Of a DNA stretch of 52,541 bases, positions 26,548 to 35,145 are shown piece after piece. Numbering within the stretch: position 1 is the stretch's first letter; every line of letters starts with the position of its first letter. The notes under the pieces were generated by a model. That model searched no databases. It was not told the origin of the DNA and saw only the letters and a list, made by a program, of their open reading frames with translations. The DNA lies in NCBI GenBank assembly GCA_038211295.1, contig JBBQVS010000020.1:1-52541 (forward strand). The letters are read 5' to 3'. The position numbers and the translations under genes were made by a program. This stretch comes from JBBQVS01 sp038211295. GTDB lineage: Bacteria; Chloroflexota; Ktedonobacteria; Ktedonobacterales; Ktedonobacteraceae.

Positions 26548-26623
26548 GCTATTGACTCTCCTTAACACCTTTTAGGAAAATTGTAGCACGTCAATATTAA
26601 GAGCATGTAAATTATGACACGAT

Positions 26624-26666
26624 AAAAGGGTCTGCGTGTACTAAATTAGTACGTACAAACCCTTTT
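26624..26666 (-). terminator. Terminator of the ABC exporter operon
   Basis: AAAAGGGT (26624-26631) pairs with ACCCTTTT (26659-26666). Inside is the 15-base palindrome GTACTAAATTAGTAC. It lies 17 bases past the permease stop. Confidence 0.6.
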
Positions 26667-26682
26667 GTTCAAGCAAAAAACT

Positions 26683-27501
26683 TTAGCGAGCGGTGCGGCG
26701 TCCATACGCGAGTACCGCGAGCGGAACGAAGACAATCAGAATACCGATACACCATGCCAGTGCCTGCCAGATTGTTACCGCGTCAGGCTTGTTCAACAGT
26801 AGGCCACGTACCGCATTGACAACAAGCGTAACAGGCTGGTTTTCCGCGAAGCCGCGTAACCAGTTGGGCATAGTTTTTGTCTCAACAAACGCGCTACTGG
26901 CAAAGGTCAACGGGAAAAGCCAGATGAAGCCGGCGGATTGCGCGGCCTCGACACTGCTAACCGCCAGACCAATGGTCGCCGATATCCATGAGAAGGAGAA
27001 GCTGACCAGCAAGAGCATTCCCACAGCACCCAGCAAGTATAAGAAACCACCTTCTGGTCGAAAACCAACGAGCAGGCCGACAATCCACATGACTATCACA
27101 ACAAAAACATTGCGAACCAGATCAGACAGAGTACGACCTGTAAGCACGGCTGATTTCGCCATTGGCAGCGAACGGAAACGGTCAACCAGACCCTTTTGAA
27201 TATCGTTCGCGAGACCGATGCCCGTTGTGGTCGAGCCGAAAATGACCGTCTGGGCAAAGATGCCCGCCATCAAGTAGTTGACATACGTTGTTCCTTTTAT
27301 CGCGATGGCCCCGCCAAACACATAGCGGAAGAGCAATACAAAGATGATTGGCTGAATCGTCGAGAAGATCAATTCCTCCGGAATACGTGGAATTTGTGTC
27401 AGATTGCGTTTCGCCAGCACGAGCGCATCCGCGAACGTCCAGTATAGCGCGGGGCGTACCTGTGGTACAAAAGGTTCATTTACACGGATATCGCGGCTCA
27501 T
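26683..27501 (-). CDS. ABC-2 type exporter permease (DrrB-like)
   Basis: This 272-residue membrane protein has six hydrophobic segments and the ABC-2 pattern FVLLFRYVFGGAI and NYLMAGIFAQTVIFGS. GLANDIQKGLVDRFRSLPMA is the conserved coupling region of DrrB/NodJ-type permeases. It forms an exporter with the ATPase encoded just upstream. Its ATG overlaps the TGA of that gene by four bases (ATGA), implying translational coupling. AAGGAG precedes the start. The substrate is probably a drug or lipid, but this is family-level inference. Confidence 0.92.
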   Translation of the reverse strand: MSRDIRVNEPFVPQVRPALYWTFADALVLAKRNLTQIPRIPEELIFSTIQPIIFVLLFRYVFGGAIAIKGTTYVNYLMAGIFAQTVIFGSTTTGIGLANDIQKGLVDRFRSLPMAKSAVLTGRTLSDLVRNVFVVIVMWIVGLLVGFRPEGGFLYLLGAVGMLLLVSFSFSWISATIGLAVSSVEAAQSAGFIWLFPLTFASSAFVETKTMPNWLRGFAENQPVTLVVNAVRGLLLNKPDAVTIWQALAWCIGILIVFVPLAVLAYGRRTAR

Positions 27502-28502
27502 CGTGAACTCCTTGCTAGAGGCCGTTCGGCCTTTGCATCTGTCGGCTCTGTTTCTTCTGTTGCGGCACGACCTGTAAGGGTAAGAAAAACATCGTCAAGC
27601 GTTGGGCGGCGTAGCGCGAGATCGTCCAGCGGAATCTGAGCGGCATCAAGGTCGCGGATAACCGTCGCGAGCTGCTGTGCGCCACGCGCGACTGGTATCA
27701 CAAGGCGGCGTGTCTGTCTGTCCAGTTGAACCTCGCCAATGCTATACGGACGCACTGCTTGTAGCGCGGCGTCCAGATTACCACCCTGCGCTACCGTGAG
27801 TTCCAGGCGTTCGCCCCCAACCTGCTCTTTGAGCTGGTCGGCTGTGCCTTTCGCAATCACGCGCCCATGGTCGATAACCATGATCTGGTTTGCCAGTTGG
27901 TCGGCCTCTTCCAGATATTGCGTTGTGAGCAGCACGGTTGTGCCTTCGGAGACAAGACTGCTGATGACATCCCACATCGCCAGGCGACCACGCGGGTCAA
28001 GGCCCGTCGTTGGCTCGTCAAGAAAGATGACCGGCGGGGTCACAATCAAACTTGCCGCGAGGTCCAGACGCCGCCGCATACCACCCGAATAGGTTTTCAC
28101 CGGACGAGCAGCGGCCTCGACTAGATCAAAGCGTTCGAGCAGTTCCGTAGCGCGACGCTTCGCGAGCGTACCCGATAGGTGGTACAGTTGCCCGAACATC
28201 TTGAGGTTTTCGTAGCCCGTCAGGTATTCGTCAACGGCGGCATACTGGCCCGCGAGACCGATACGCGCACGCAGGGCGTCCGCGTCCTTCACAACGTCCA
28301 GGCCCGCAACCTCTGCATGGCCCGCGTCAGGCTTGAGCAACGTCGTGAGGATGCGAACGGCTGTCGTTTTACCAGCACCGTTTGGGCCGAGAACGCCAAG
28401 AACGGTCCCCTCCTCCGCCACTAAATCAAGGCCTGCTAGAGCATGTGTTTTCCCATAGTGCTTTTGCAGCCCTTCAGCTAGAATTGCCGGTCTATTCGAC
28501 AT
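27498..28502 (-). CDS. ABC exporter ATP-binding protein (DrrA-like)
   Basis: This 334-residue ATPase has Walker A GPNGAGKTT, signature YSGGMRRRLDLAASL and Walker B VIFLDEPTTGLDP. The C-terminal extension typical of daunorubicin-resistance ATPases ends RRPTLDDVFLTLTGR. ATG 28502 has GAGGAAGG upstream and gives the usual family N-terminus. It is the first gene of an operon with the permease and is transcribed divergently from a TetR regulator. The shared operator region suggests induction by a ligand of that repressor. Confidence 0.94.
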   Translation of the reverse strand: MSNRPAILAEGLQKHYGKTHALAGLDLVAEEGTVLGVLGPNGAGKTTAVRILTTLLKPDAGHAEVAGLDVVKDADALRARIGLAGQYAAVDEYLTGYENLKMFGQLYHLSGTLAKRRATELLERFDLVEAAARPVKTYSGGMRRRLDLAASLIVTPPVIFLDEPTTGLDPRGRLAMWDVISSLVSEGTTVLLTTQYLEEADQLANQIMVIDHGRVIAKGTADQLKEQVGGERLELTVAQGGNLDAALQAVRPYSIGEVQLDRQTRRLVIPVARGAQQLATVIRDLDAAQIPLDDLALRRPTLDDVFLTLTGRAATEETEPTDAKAERPLARSSR

Positions 28503-28576
28503 GGTGTCCTTCCTCTCGTCCCACCACCAACGTACAGATAGCGTGTTAGTGGGAAGTAAACAAACGCGCATCCTTG

Positions 28577-28664
28577 TTGACCAGGATGGCACGGTATGCT
28601 ACAATGCTTTATGCGGACAGGTGTCCACATAAAGCATTGTAGCGGACAGGTGTCCGTTTGTCAA
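28577..28664. promoter_or_regulatory. Overlapping divergent promoters with TetR-type operators
   Basis: Rightward promoter: TTGACC (28577-28582), 17 bases, TACAAT (28600-28605). Leftward promoter: TTGACA (complement of 28659-28664), 17 bases, TACAAT (complement of 28636-28641). GGACAGGTGTCC, a palindrome with a GG centre, occurs at 28615-28626 and 28644-28655. The first copy sits within a larger inverted repeat, GCTACAATGCTTTATG (28598-28613) and its exact complement at 28628-28643. The second lies in the leftward spacer. Repressor binding would therefore block both promoters. Confidence 0.88.
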
Positions 28665-28676
28665 GAGGAGAGAGTA

Positions 28677-29345
28677 GTGAGAGAAGAAACCCGTCTGGAT
28701 ATGCTGCCTGCTGACTCAGCCACCCCTCTAGGGTCGCGAACGAGGCGGGAACGGCGCGATGCGATGGAGCATCGTCAATGTATCTTGCAGGTGGCACGGT
28801 CTCTTTTCGCGAAGCAGGGAGTCGATGCGGTTAGTATGCATCAAATCGCGAAGGCGGCGGGCATTGGGCAAGGAACGCTATACCGTCGCTATGCTCACAA
28901 AGGCGAGCTTTGCATGGACTTACTGCACGAGCGTCACGAAGAGCTACGGGTAGAAATAGAAAAGCTTTTTGAGCAAAAAAAGCACTTGCCCGCCCTTACT
29001 CGGCTCGATAGTGTCCTTTTGCAAAGCATCAACTTTCTCGAAGAGCAAGGGGCATTGCTAACAGCTATTGTTCAGACACAGATGCAGGAGACGATGTGCC
29101 GTAAAGCTCCCAACATAGAGCAGATGTCCGCCTATTACTGGCTACATACCATGTTCGCGAGTCTGCTTACCGAGGCCGTAGAGTGGGGCGAACTTGCCCC
29201 GCTCGATGTCTCTTTCACTGCCGACGCCCTCCTTGCGACGTTGAACCCCATGTTTTATCGGATGCAACGTCAAGAACGTGGCCTCTCGCCCGAACACATT
29301 CTACAAGGGCTACGGCATATCTATATCACTGGAATGAAATGGTAG
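28677..29345 (+). CDS. TetR/AcrR-family transcriptional repressor
   Basis: This 222-residue regulator has an N-terminal helix-turn-helix: RSLFAKQGVDAVSMHQIA, then AAGIGQGTLYRRYAHKGEL. A helical ligand-binding domain makes up the rest. The start is a GTG at 28677 with GAGGAGAG upstream; the ATG at 28698 is an alternative. It presumably controls itself and the divergent ABC exporter through the palindromes between them. A perfect 18-bp terminator follows directly. Confidence 0.93.
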   Translation: MREETRLDMLPADSATPLGSRTRRERRDAMEHRQCILQVARSLFAKQGVDAVSMHQIAKAAGIGQGTLYRRYAHKGELCMDLLHERHEELRVEIEKLFEQKKHLPALTRLDSVLLQSINFLEEQGALLTAIVQTQMQETMCRKAPNIEQMSAYYWLHTMFASLLTEAVEWGELAPLDVSFTADALLATLNPMFYRMQRQERGLSPEHILQGLRHIYITGMKW

Positions 29346-29364
29346 CGTTCCGCAGGCTTCACAG

Positions 29365-29409
29365 GAAACCCGTCTGCGCCGCGTATAGGAAGCGGCGCAG
29401 ACGGGTTTC
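29365..29409. terminator. Strong intrinsic terminator between convergent genes
   Basis: GAAACCCGTCTGCGCCGC (29365-29382) pairs perfectly over 18 bp with the arm at 29392-29409, loop GTATAGGAA, and is followed by TTACTT. It can serve both tetR and the convergent GH76 gene. Confidence 0.85.
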
Positions 29410-29440
29410 TTACTTGCGTTTAGGTGTAGCAAGCGGAGGA

Positions 29441-30610
29441 TTAGTACAGCAAGCCATACTGTGATGACTTCCACGACAACACGGCGTAGATTTGTGTCAT
29501 TGCGCCCTGTTCCAGCAACTGTGTTGCATCCGAGCCGCTCGTATGAAAGAGGCCCGTCGCGGAGTCGCGATAGGTTTTCCAGACGTTGTTAGCATAGGTC
29601 TCCATTGCGTTTCTATAGCGGTCATCATGATTCACCGATTGCAGGAGTAGCAGGTTTTTGAAGAAGATCGAGTTAAAGAACGACGGTTGCGTGTAGAGAC
29701 GATTGTACAGGCCATAGTACGCGAGTGCGGCCTTGGCGATGCTCTCAGCACGTTTCAGGTAGGTCTTATCGCCCGTCACCTGATAGAAAAGCACACTCGC
29801 GCCGACGGAAATGCCCTGATTGTAGCTCCACTGTGTCTTCTCGATGTTGCCTTGCAGGTCAAGATGATCCCAGTACAGGCCATTGGGAGCGAGCAAGTGA
29901 TCGTTCGTCCAGTTATAGGTCTTTTTCGCCCAATCCAGATAATAGCTGTCATGAGTAATTTGGTAGAGCCGTAAACCCATTTCCGCGACAGGCATATTCG
30001 AGACCGTGTTGCGGTCATGCGACCAGGGGGCCTGCGTCCAGAAGATACCGCCGGGTGCGGCGTGAGTTGAGTCGGTATCCCACCCAGAAACATCGAGGGC
30101 AAAGAGTTGCTTTGCGCGTGCCAGCGCGTTTACGTCGCCCGTTGTTAGATAGAGCTGAATTTTGGCGAGACCAACCCACGCATTATCGTCATAGAATTTG
30201 TCGCCGCCGTTGCCATATGGTGGGCGCGGGTAAGAGTCATAGCCAGGCAGTCCCGTCGCGCCCGTTGTGTTCCAGTATTTTTCCTGTCCCAGCGAACGAT
30301 CCACAAGGTCGGTCTGATACGCTTTGCCGACGCTCCCCGGAATGGTTGCGAGGTCAAGAGTCGCGATATGGGCCTGTGAGAAAGGCCACTCGTAAGAATA
30401 CGGGTTATCATTCACGCCCGAAGGATACTGTTCCCGATACAGGTGCGAGCCATCTTTTGTGTAGAAGTAGGCTTGCATTGCGTTGTACGATGCAATCGCA
30501 CGACTGGACTCTGATTTTGTCGCGCTCGCCTGTACTTGATTGGTGCTACCAAGTATCGCGATGCTTAACAGGGCAAGAAGGATGCTCCAAACGGTTATTC
30601 TGTGTTGCAC
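29441..30610 (-). CDS. Secreted glycoside hydrolase family 76 protein
   Basis: GH76 enzymes are endo-alpha-1,6-mannanases with a catalytic pair of aspartates. The pair is visible in KFYDDNAWVGLA. Other typical segments are GGIFWTQ, WTNDHLLAPNGLYWDH and SYNQGISVGASVLFY. From GTG 30610, with GGAGG upstream, the protein is 389 residues and begins with a signal peptide (TVWSILLALLSIAILGS, likely cut after QASA). It acts outside the cell, perhaps on mannan-type polymers. No sugar-uptake genes are adjacent. Confidence 0.88.
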   Translation of the reverse strand: MQHRITVWSILLALLSIAILGSTNQVQASATKSESSRAIASYNAMQAYFYTKDGSHLYREQYPSGVNDNPYSYEWPFSQAHIATLDLATIPGSVGKAYQTDLVDRSLGQEKYWNTTGATGLPGYDSYPRPPYGNGGDKFYDDNAWVGLAKIQLYLTTGDVNALARAKQLFALDVSGWDTDSTHAAPGGIFWTQAPWSHDRNTVSNMPVAEMGLRLYQITHDSYYLDWAKKTYNWTNDHLLAPNGLYWDHLDLQGNIEKTQWSYNQGISVGASVLFYQVTGDKTYLKRAESIAKAALAYYGLYNRLYTQPSFFNSIFFKNLLLLQSVNHDDRYRNAMETYANNVWKTYRDSATGLFHTSGSDATQLLEQGAMTQIYAVLSWKSSQYGLLY

Positions 30611-30750
30611 TATGCTACCTCCAATGGTACTAGTAACAAAGGTAATTGCCGTAAGTCCTCGCTTGTTCACCTGCTGTCAACTCCGACAACATTGTGTTAA
30701 CAATAACATCTCTAGAAATTCCCTGTCAAGTGTATACGTACAACCTGTGC

Positions 30751-32877
30751 TTATACACGCCAGATACGTACCGCGTTATCATAGTTGCCCGTCGCGAGCA
30801 ACGTATCGTCAGGCGACCAGGCAAGATTGTAGACAACGCCCGCCATAAACGAACGCGTGACCGTAAAGGTGGTCGTATCGAGAAGATAGATTTTCGCGTC
30901 GCCACCATAGACCGCGACAGAACGACCAGTATGTGACCAGCGTGCCTCACCGATGGGCGCACCACTGGGAGCGTTGTAGACGTGCAACGTGCGTCCGTCC
31001 GCCGCCGTCCAGAAACGCGCTGTGTTGTCGTTCGCGGTAGAAGCTACACGGCTACTATCATAAGACCAGCAGACCGTCATAACATCTTTTGTATGTCCAT
31101 TATAGATGAGCCGTGTCTTTCCGCTCAGCGGCTCCCAGACACGTACAGTAGTATCCTCCGAGCCAGAGACAAGCCACTTCCCGTCAGGCGACCATGCGAC
31201 TGCTCTGATGGTGTTTGTATGCTCCTGATAGGTTGTCACGACATCCCACGCTGGATAGGTATAAACACGCACAATGCCGTCGCTGCCGCCCACCGCGAGA
31301 TAGCGTTCATCAGGCGACCAGCAAAGTACGTTTACAGGAGTTACTGCCTTGTCATGCGAAAATATGCGCTGTCCATTGTTGCCATCTAGCACTTGAATAG
31401 TGCCATCGACAAAGCCAACCGCTAGATGGGCCACATTCTTCTGGGCCGACCAGTCCAGCGACCAGGGATAATCGTCCGAAAGCGGCGGTTGCAAGGTCGT
31501 GCGTGCCGAGACGCGCGTCTTCCCGTCTTTCGCTGTCCAGATGAGCAGCGTGCCATCCATCGAACCAGACGCAATAAATGTGCCATCGGGCGACCAGCGC
31601 ATGTGCAGAACAGGCCCTGTGTGGCCTGTGAAACTGAGTATGGGCGTATCGGTCTGAATGCTTTGCCCTCTGTTTCCGACACCTGTGGACTGTTTGTCTG
31701 TTTTTGAGCCGATGGTTACAATGTCCGTTGGTGAAAGCGTCGAATGCGGAAGCAGCGACCATACTGCCGCGCCTCCGGCAACTGCCGCGCCAACCATACC
31801 CCCCCCAATAAGAAATGCGCGTCGTGTGAAAAGCGTGCTTTTTTGCTCCTGCACAGGAAAGGGCGTATTCATTGGTGTGTATTGTGGAACAGGTTGCGGC
31901 GTTTTATACGGGGCCTCTTGCTGAAATGATGGCGACATTATAGATGTTGCATACAGTGCGGTGTACGCTGAAGATGGATGTGTCTGCGCTGGTTGTTGTA
32001 CCTGTGATGGTGCTACTGGAACTGAGTGTGGCCTGACAAATGTCTGGATGAGAGCTTGTCCCGCTGCTGCCTGCTCAAGAGCCTGTGCGAAGGCTAACAC
32101 GGTGGGAAACCGTCGCTGCGGGTCTTTTTGTAGGGCCATCATGACTACCTGCTCAACCTCCTGTGGAAGCTGAGGCATAGATGCGCGAAGTGGTGGGGGA
32201 AGCGTCATGGTGTGCTTGACCGCGATTTCTGTATAAGACCCCTCGAAAGGACGCGCACCACATAACCATTCATACACGATGATACCCAGCGCGTACTGGT
32301 CGCTTGCCGCGCACGGGTGCGCTTGAATTTGCTCTGGTGCCATGTACGAGATCGTGCCAGCGATATCTTGCGGACGATGTTGCCGCGAAGTTTGGAGTAC
32401 CAGCGCGATGCCGAAGTCGCTCAAGAGCACTTCGTGATTGCGCCCAAAAAGCAAGTTCTCCGGCTTGATATCGCGGTGAATTAAACGCCGCTCATGAGCA
32501 TAGTGCAATGCTCCAGCTACCTGTTGCACGAGCAACATGACCGTCGTGAGCGGGATGCGGGTTCCGCGTGGATATTGCTGGCGAAGCGTTCCGTTGGGCG
32601 CGTAGTCCATGACGAGATATGGTACCTCTTGCTCAACGCCAAAATCGAGGACGCGTACAATGTGTGGATGCAGAAGATGCGCGATTGTCTGTGCCTCCCC
32701 CCGGAATTGCTGCACATCTTCGTGTGTCAGGCGCGTGTGTAGAACCTTTACCGCCGCGAGCGTTTTGAGGTGCACATGTTCCCCAAGATACACCTCTGCG
32801 AAGCCTCCCTGTCCAAGCAAGCGCACAAGCCGATAATGTCCTAGTTGTTGGTTTACACGAAACTGCTGGTCTGCCAT
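30751..32877 (-). CDS. Membrane Ser/Thr protein kinase with WD40 repeats
   Basis: This 708-residue protein starts with a Hanks-type kinase domain (about residues 12-275): GQGGFAEVYLG, AAVKVL with Lys44, HRDIKPEN with Asp136, DFGIAL and MAPEQI. A Pro/Gln-rich linker follows, then one membrane segment (AFLIGGGMVGAAVAGGAAVW). Seven WD40 repeats form an extracytoplasmic propeller, with units such as VLHMRWSPDGTFIASGS and WLVSGSEDTTVRVW. The kinase would sense through the outer domain. ATG 32877 has GGGGAAAG upstream. Confidence 0.94.
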   Translation of the reverse strand: MADQQFRVNQQLGHYRLVRLLGQGGFAEVYLGEHVHLKTLAAVKVLHTRLTHEDVQQFRGEAQTIAHLLHPHIVRVLDFGVEQEVPYLVMDYAPNGTLRQQYPRGTRIPLTTVMLLVQQVAGALHYAHERRLIHRDIKPENLLFGRNHEVLLSDFGIALVLQTSRQHRPQDIAGTISYMAPEQIQAHPCAASDQYALGIIVYEWLCGARPFEGSYTEIAVKHTMTLPPPLRASMPQLPQEVEQVVMMALQKDPQRRFPTVLAFAQALEQAAAGQALIQTFVRPHSVPVAPSQVQQPAQTHPSSAYTALYATSIMSPSFQQEAPYKTPQPVPQYTPMNTPFPVQEQKSTLFTRRAFLIGGGMVGAAVAGGAAVWSLLPHSTLSPTDIVTIGSKTDKQSTGVGNRGQSIQTDTPILSFTGHTGPVLHMRWSPDGTFIASGSMDGTLLIWTAKDGKTRVSARTTLQPPLSDDYPWSLDWSAQKNVAHLAVGFVDGTIQVLDGNNGQRIFSHDKAVTPVNVLCWSPDERYLAVGGSDGIVRVYTYPAWDVVTTYQEHTNTIRAVAWSPDGKWLVSGSEDTTVRVWEPLSGKTRLIYNGHTKDVMTVCWSYDSSRVASTANDNTARFWTAADGRTLHVYNAPSGAPIGEARWSHTGRSVAVYGGDAKIYLLDTTTFTVTRSFMAGVVYNLAWSPDDTLLATGNYDNAVRIWRV

Positions 32878-33068
32878 ACTTTCCCCAATCGCTGTGAAAA
32901 TCTCGCCTCATCATAAAATATTTCTTGTGCTATACATATGAATAAAGCGAAATATAGGACTATTGGCGGGTGAGTGAGGCAGGAAAAATGAGGTATTATA
33001 TGAAGTAGACAGGGAACCCGTTCCCCGCTTCATCAATGGAGATCGACAGGCAAAGGAAGACAACGCTG

Positions 33069-34217
33069 ATGCAACGAACAATCTTTACCGAGGAACATCG
33101 ACTATTCCGTGACACCTTTCGGCACTTTGTAGAAAAAGAGATTGTCCCTAACAATCAGCAGTGGGAGCAGGATGGTATGGTCTCCCGCGAGCTGTGGCTA
33201 AAGGCTGGCAAGCAGGGCTTTCTGGGCCTGGTCGTGCCAGAAGAGTACGGTGGTTCGGGTATCGACGACTACATCTATAGTGCGATCGTCTCCGAGGAAA
33301 CGGCGCGTGTTCATGCCGCGAGCGCGGGGGCAGGTATCGGTTTGCATAATGATATCGTCCTTCCGTACTTTCTGGCGTATGCTAATGAAGAGCAGAAGCG
33401 GCGCTGGCTCCCCGCCATGTGCGCGGGTGAAGTAATTACCGCAATCGCCATGACGGAGCCTGACACAGGAAGCGATCTTGCCGCCGTGCGGACTACGGCG
33501 ATACGACAGGGCGGTTCTTACCTCCTCAACGGACAAAAGACGTTTATCACCAACGGCATTCTGAGCGACGTGGTGATTGTGGTCGCGAAAACAGATACAG
33601 AGAAGCGACATAAAGGCATCAGTTTGCTGGTGGTAGAGCGTGGTATGACGGGCTTCAAGCGTGGGCGCAAACTTGAGAAAATGGGTCTCAAAGCGCAGGA
33701 TACCGCAGAGCTACTCTTTGAGGATGTCGAAGTGCCAGTCGCCAACCTGCTTGGTGAAGAGGGGCAAGGTTTCTATTATCTCATGCGCCAACTGGCCCAG
33801 GAACGCTTGAATGTCGCGGTCAGCGCGGTTGCCGCGTGCGAGGTCGCGCTAGAGCTAACGCTGACATACTGCAAAGAGCGCAAGGCGTTTGGGCAAGCCA
33901 TCGGCAGTTTCCAGAATTCGCGCTTCAAACTGGCGGAGATGAAGACCGAGACGCAGATCGCGCGGGTCTTTGTTGATCGTTGTATTGAGGAACTCAATGC
34001 CCACACGCTCACCCCCGAAACCGCAGCGATGGCGAAATGGTGGGTTTCAGAGCTACAAAAACGCGTTGTCGATCAGTGCGTCCAGCTGCATGGCGGCTAT
34101 GGCTACATGCTGGAATACCCTATCGCGCGTGACTATCTTGACGCACGCGTGCAAAGCATCTATGCAGGCACAAACGAGATTATGAAAGAGATTATCGGGC
34201 GTTCGATGGGAGTGTAA
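33069..34217 (+). CDS. Acyl-CoA dehydrogenase
   Basis: This FAD enzyme introduces the alpha-beta double bond into acyl-CoA in fatty-acid or branched-chain catabolism. The 382-residue length from ATG 33069 (AAAGGAAG upstream) fits the family. Motifs seen are AMTEPDTGSDLAAV, KTFITNG, QLHGGYGYM and the C-terminal YAGTNEIMKEIIGRS with the usual catalytic glutamate region. It stands alone; hydratase and thiolase genes are about 11 kb away. Chain-length preference cannot be read. Confidence 0.93.
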   Translation: MQRTIFTEEHRLFRDTFRHFVEKEIVPNNQQWEQDGMVSRELWLKAGKQGFLGLVVPEEYGGSGIDDYIYSAIVSEETARVHAASAGAGIGLHNDIVLPYFLAYANEEQKRRWLPAMCAGEVITAIAMTEPDTGSDLAAVRTTAIRQGGSYLLNGQKTFITNGILSDVVIVVAKTDTEKRHKGISLLVVERGMTGFKRGRKLEKMGLKAQDTAELLFEDVEVPVANLLGEEGQGFYYLMRQLAQERLNVAVSAVAACEVALELTLTYCKERKAFGQAIGSFQNSRFKLAEMKTETQIARVFVDRCIEELNAHTLTPETAAMAKWWVSELQKRVVDQCVQLHGGYGYMLEYPIARDYLDARVQSIYAGTNEIMKEIIGRSMGV

Positions 34218-34221
34218 GTTC

Positions 34222-34250
34222 TTGCACAATTCATAAGACTGTGCTATAAT
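34222..34250 (+). promoter_or_regulatory. Promoter of the rpmI-rplT operon
   Basis: TTGCAC (34222-34227) and TATAAT (34245-34250) are spaced exactly 17 bases, immediately after the acyl-CoA dehydrogenase stop. Confidence 0.8.
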
Positions 34251-34256
34251 CGTCTC

Positions 34257-34479
34257 GCAAAGCGGGGTTGGTTCCTGAACAAGGCTTCTCTGCGCCTTAG
34301 ATGGAGCAACTGTGAGGTTGAAACCGTTTCAATCCCCACCATCAGACATCTCTCCTATCTACTCATAGTTCCAACGGGATGTACGCACTCGCGTATGTGT
34401 TGTCTGGCGACTATGAAGATATGCCGGGTGGTGTCTACGCTATATGTTGCCTCGCACCACCAAATAGAAAGAAAGAAAC
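34257..34479 (+). promoter_or_regulatory. Long structured leader of rpmI, candidate autoregulatory RNA
   Basis: About 220 untranslated bases separate the promoter from rpmI. They contain TTGAAA/TTTCAA (hairpin near 34317-34336). A late stem, GGTGGTG with CACCACC, lies just before the ribosome site of rpmI. L20 is known to repress its own operon through such leaders in other bacteria. The structure here is not matched to a known family. Confidence 0.5.
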
Positions 34480-34683
34480 ATGAAGCAGAAGCTTAGAACA
34501 CACAAAGCAATGGCGAAGCGCGTCAAAGTCACCGCTTCGGGAAAGTTCATGCGTCGTAAAGTCGCATTGAACCACTTGCGTCGCCACAAATCACCAGAGG
34601 CAGTCCGCGCAATGGATAAGTTGTTTCAGCTCAAGCCGTGCGACACGCGCCGCATGAAACGCCTACTTCCATATGCATACTAG
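34480..34683 (+). CDS. rpmI: 50S ribosomal protein L35
   Basis: This 67-residue, very basic protein carries the L35 signature THKAMAKRVKVTASGKFMRR, ending KRLLPYAY. It binds 23S rRNA in the large subunit. GAAAGAAAG precedes the start. It is followed 34 bases later by rplT. The usual first gene of the operon, infC, is not upstream. Confidence 0.96.
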   Translation: MKQKLRTHKAMAKRVKVTASGKFMRRKVALNHLRRHKSPEAVRAMDKLFQLKPCDTRRMKRLLPYAY

Positions 34684-34717
34684 TACACGGTAAATTTTTT
34701 AGAGGAGAACAAGGACA

Positions 34718-35077
34718 ATGCCAAGAGTAAAACGTGGCGTAACATCGCACGCAAAGCACAAGAAAATCTTACAGATGGTCGAAGGCCATCGTGGTACGCG
34801 CCGTCACCTGATTAAAAAGGCCCGCGAGTCCGCGATGCACGCCATGACCTATGCCTACCGAGACCGCCGTAACCGCAAACGCGATATGCGCCGCCTGTGG
34901 ATTATCCGTATCAACGCGGCGGCCCGTATGCATGGTATCAGCTATAGCAGACTTATGAACGCGATTCATACCGCGAACATCGAAGTTGATCGTAAGATAC
35001 TCGCCGAAATGGCTGTCAACGACGAGGCCGCCTTCACCGCCCTCGTCAAGCTGGCACTGGAAGCTGTCGCCCAATAA
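34718..35077 (+). CDS. rplT: 50S ribosomal protein L20
   Basis: This 119-residue protein matches L20 throughout: MPRVKRGVTSHAKHKKILQM, YRDRRNRKRDMRRLWIIRIN and YSRLMNAIHTANIEVDRKIL. It is needed early in large-subunit assembly and often represses its own operon. AGAGGAGAAC precedes the start. Confidence 0.97.
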   Translation: MPRVKRGVTSHAKHKKILQMVEGHRGTRRHLIKKARESAMHAMTYAYRDRRNRKRDMRRLWIIRINAAARMHGISYSRLMNAIHTANIEVDRKILAEMAVNDEAAFTALVKLALEAVAQ

Positions 35078-35101
35078 GCAGGAACGGAACATACCAGAGG
35101 G

Positions 35102-35126
35102 AGCGCACATCTTTAAGATGTGCGCT
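35102..35126 (+). terminator. Terminator after rplT
   Basis: AGCGCACATCT and AGATGTGCGCT form a perfect 11-bp stem with loop TTA, followed by TTCTT. The methyltransferase gene starts only 20 bases later, so read-through probably expresses it. Confidence 0.85.
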
Positions 35127-35145
35127 TTCTTGTCAGGAAAAGCGA

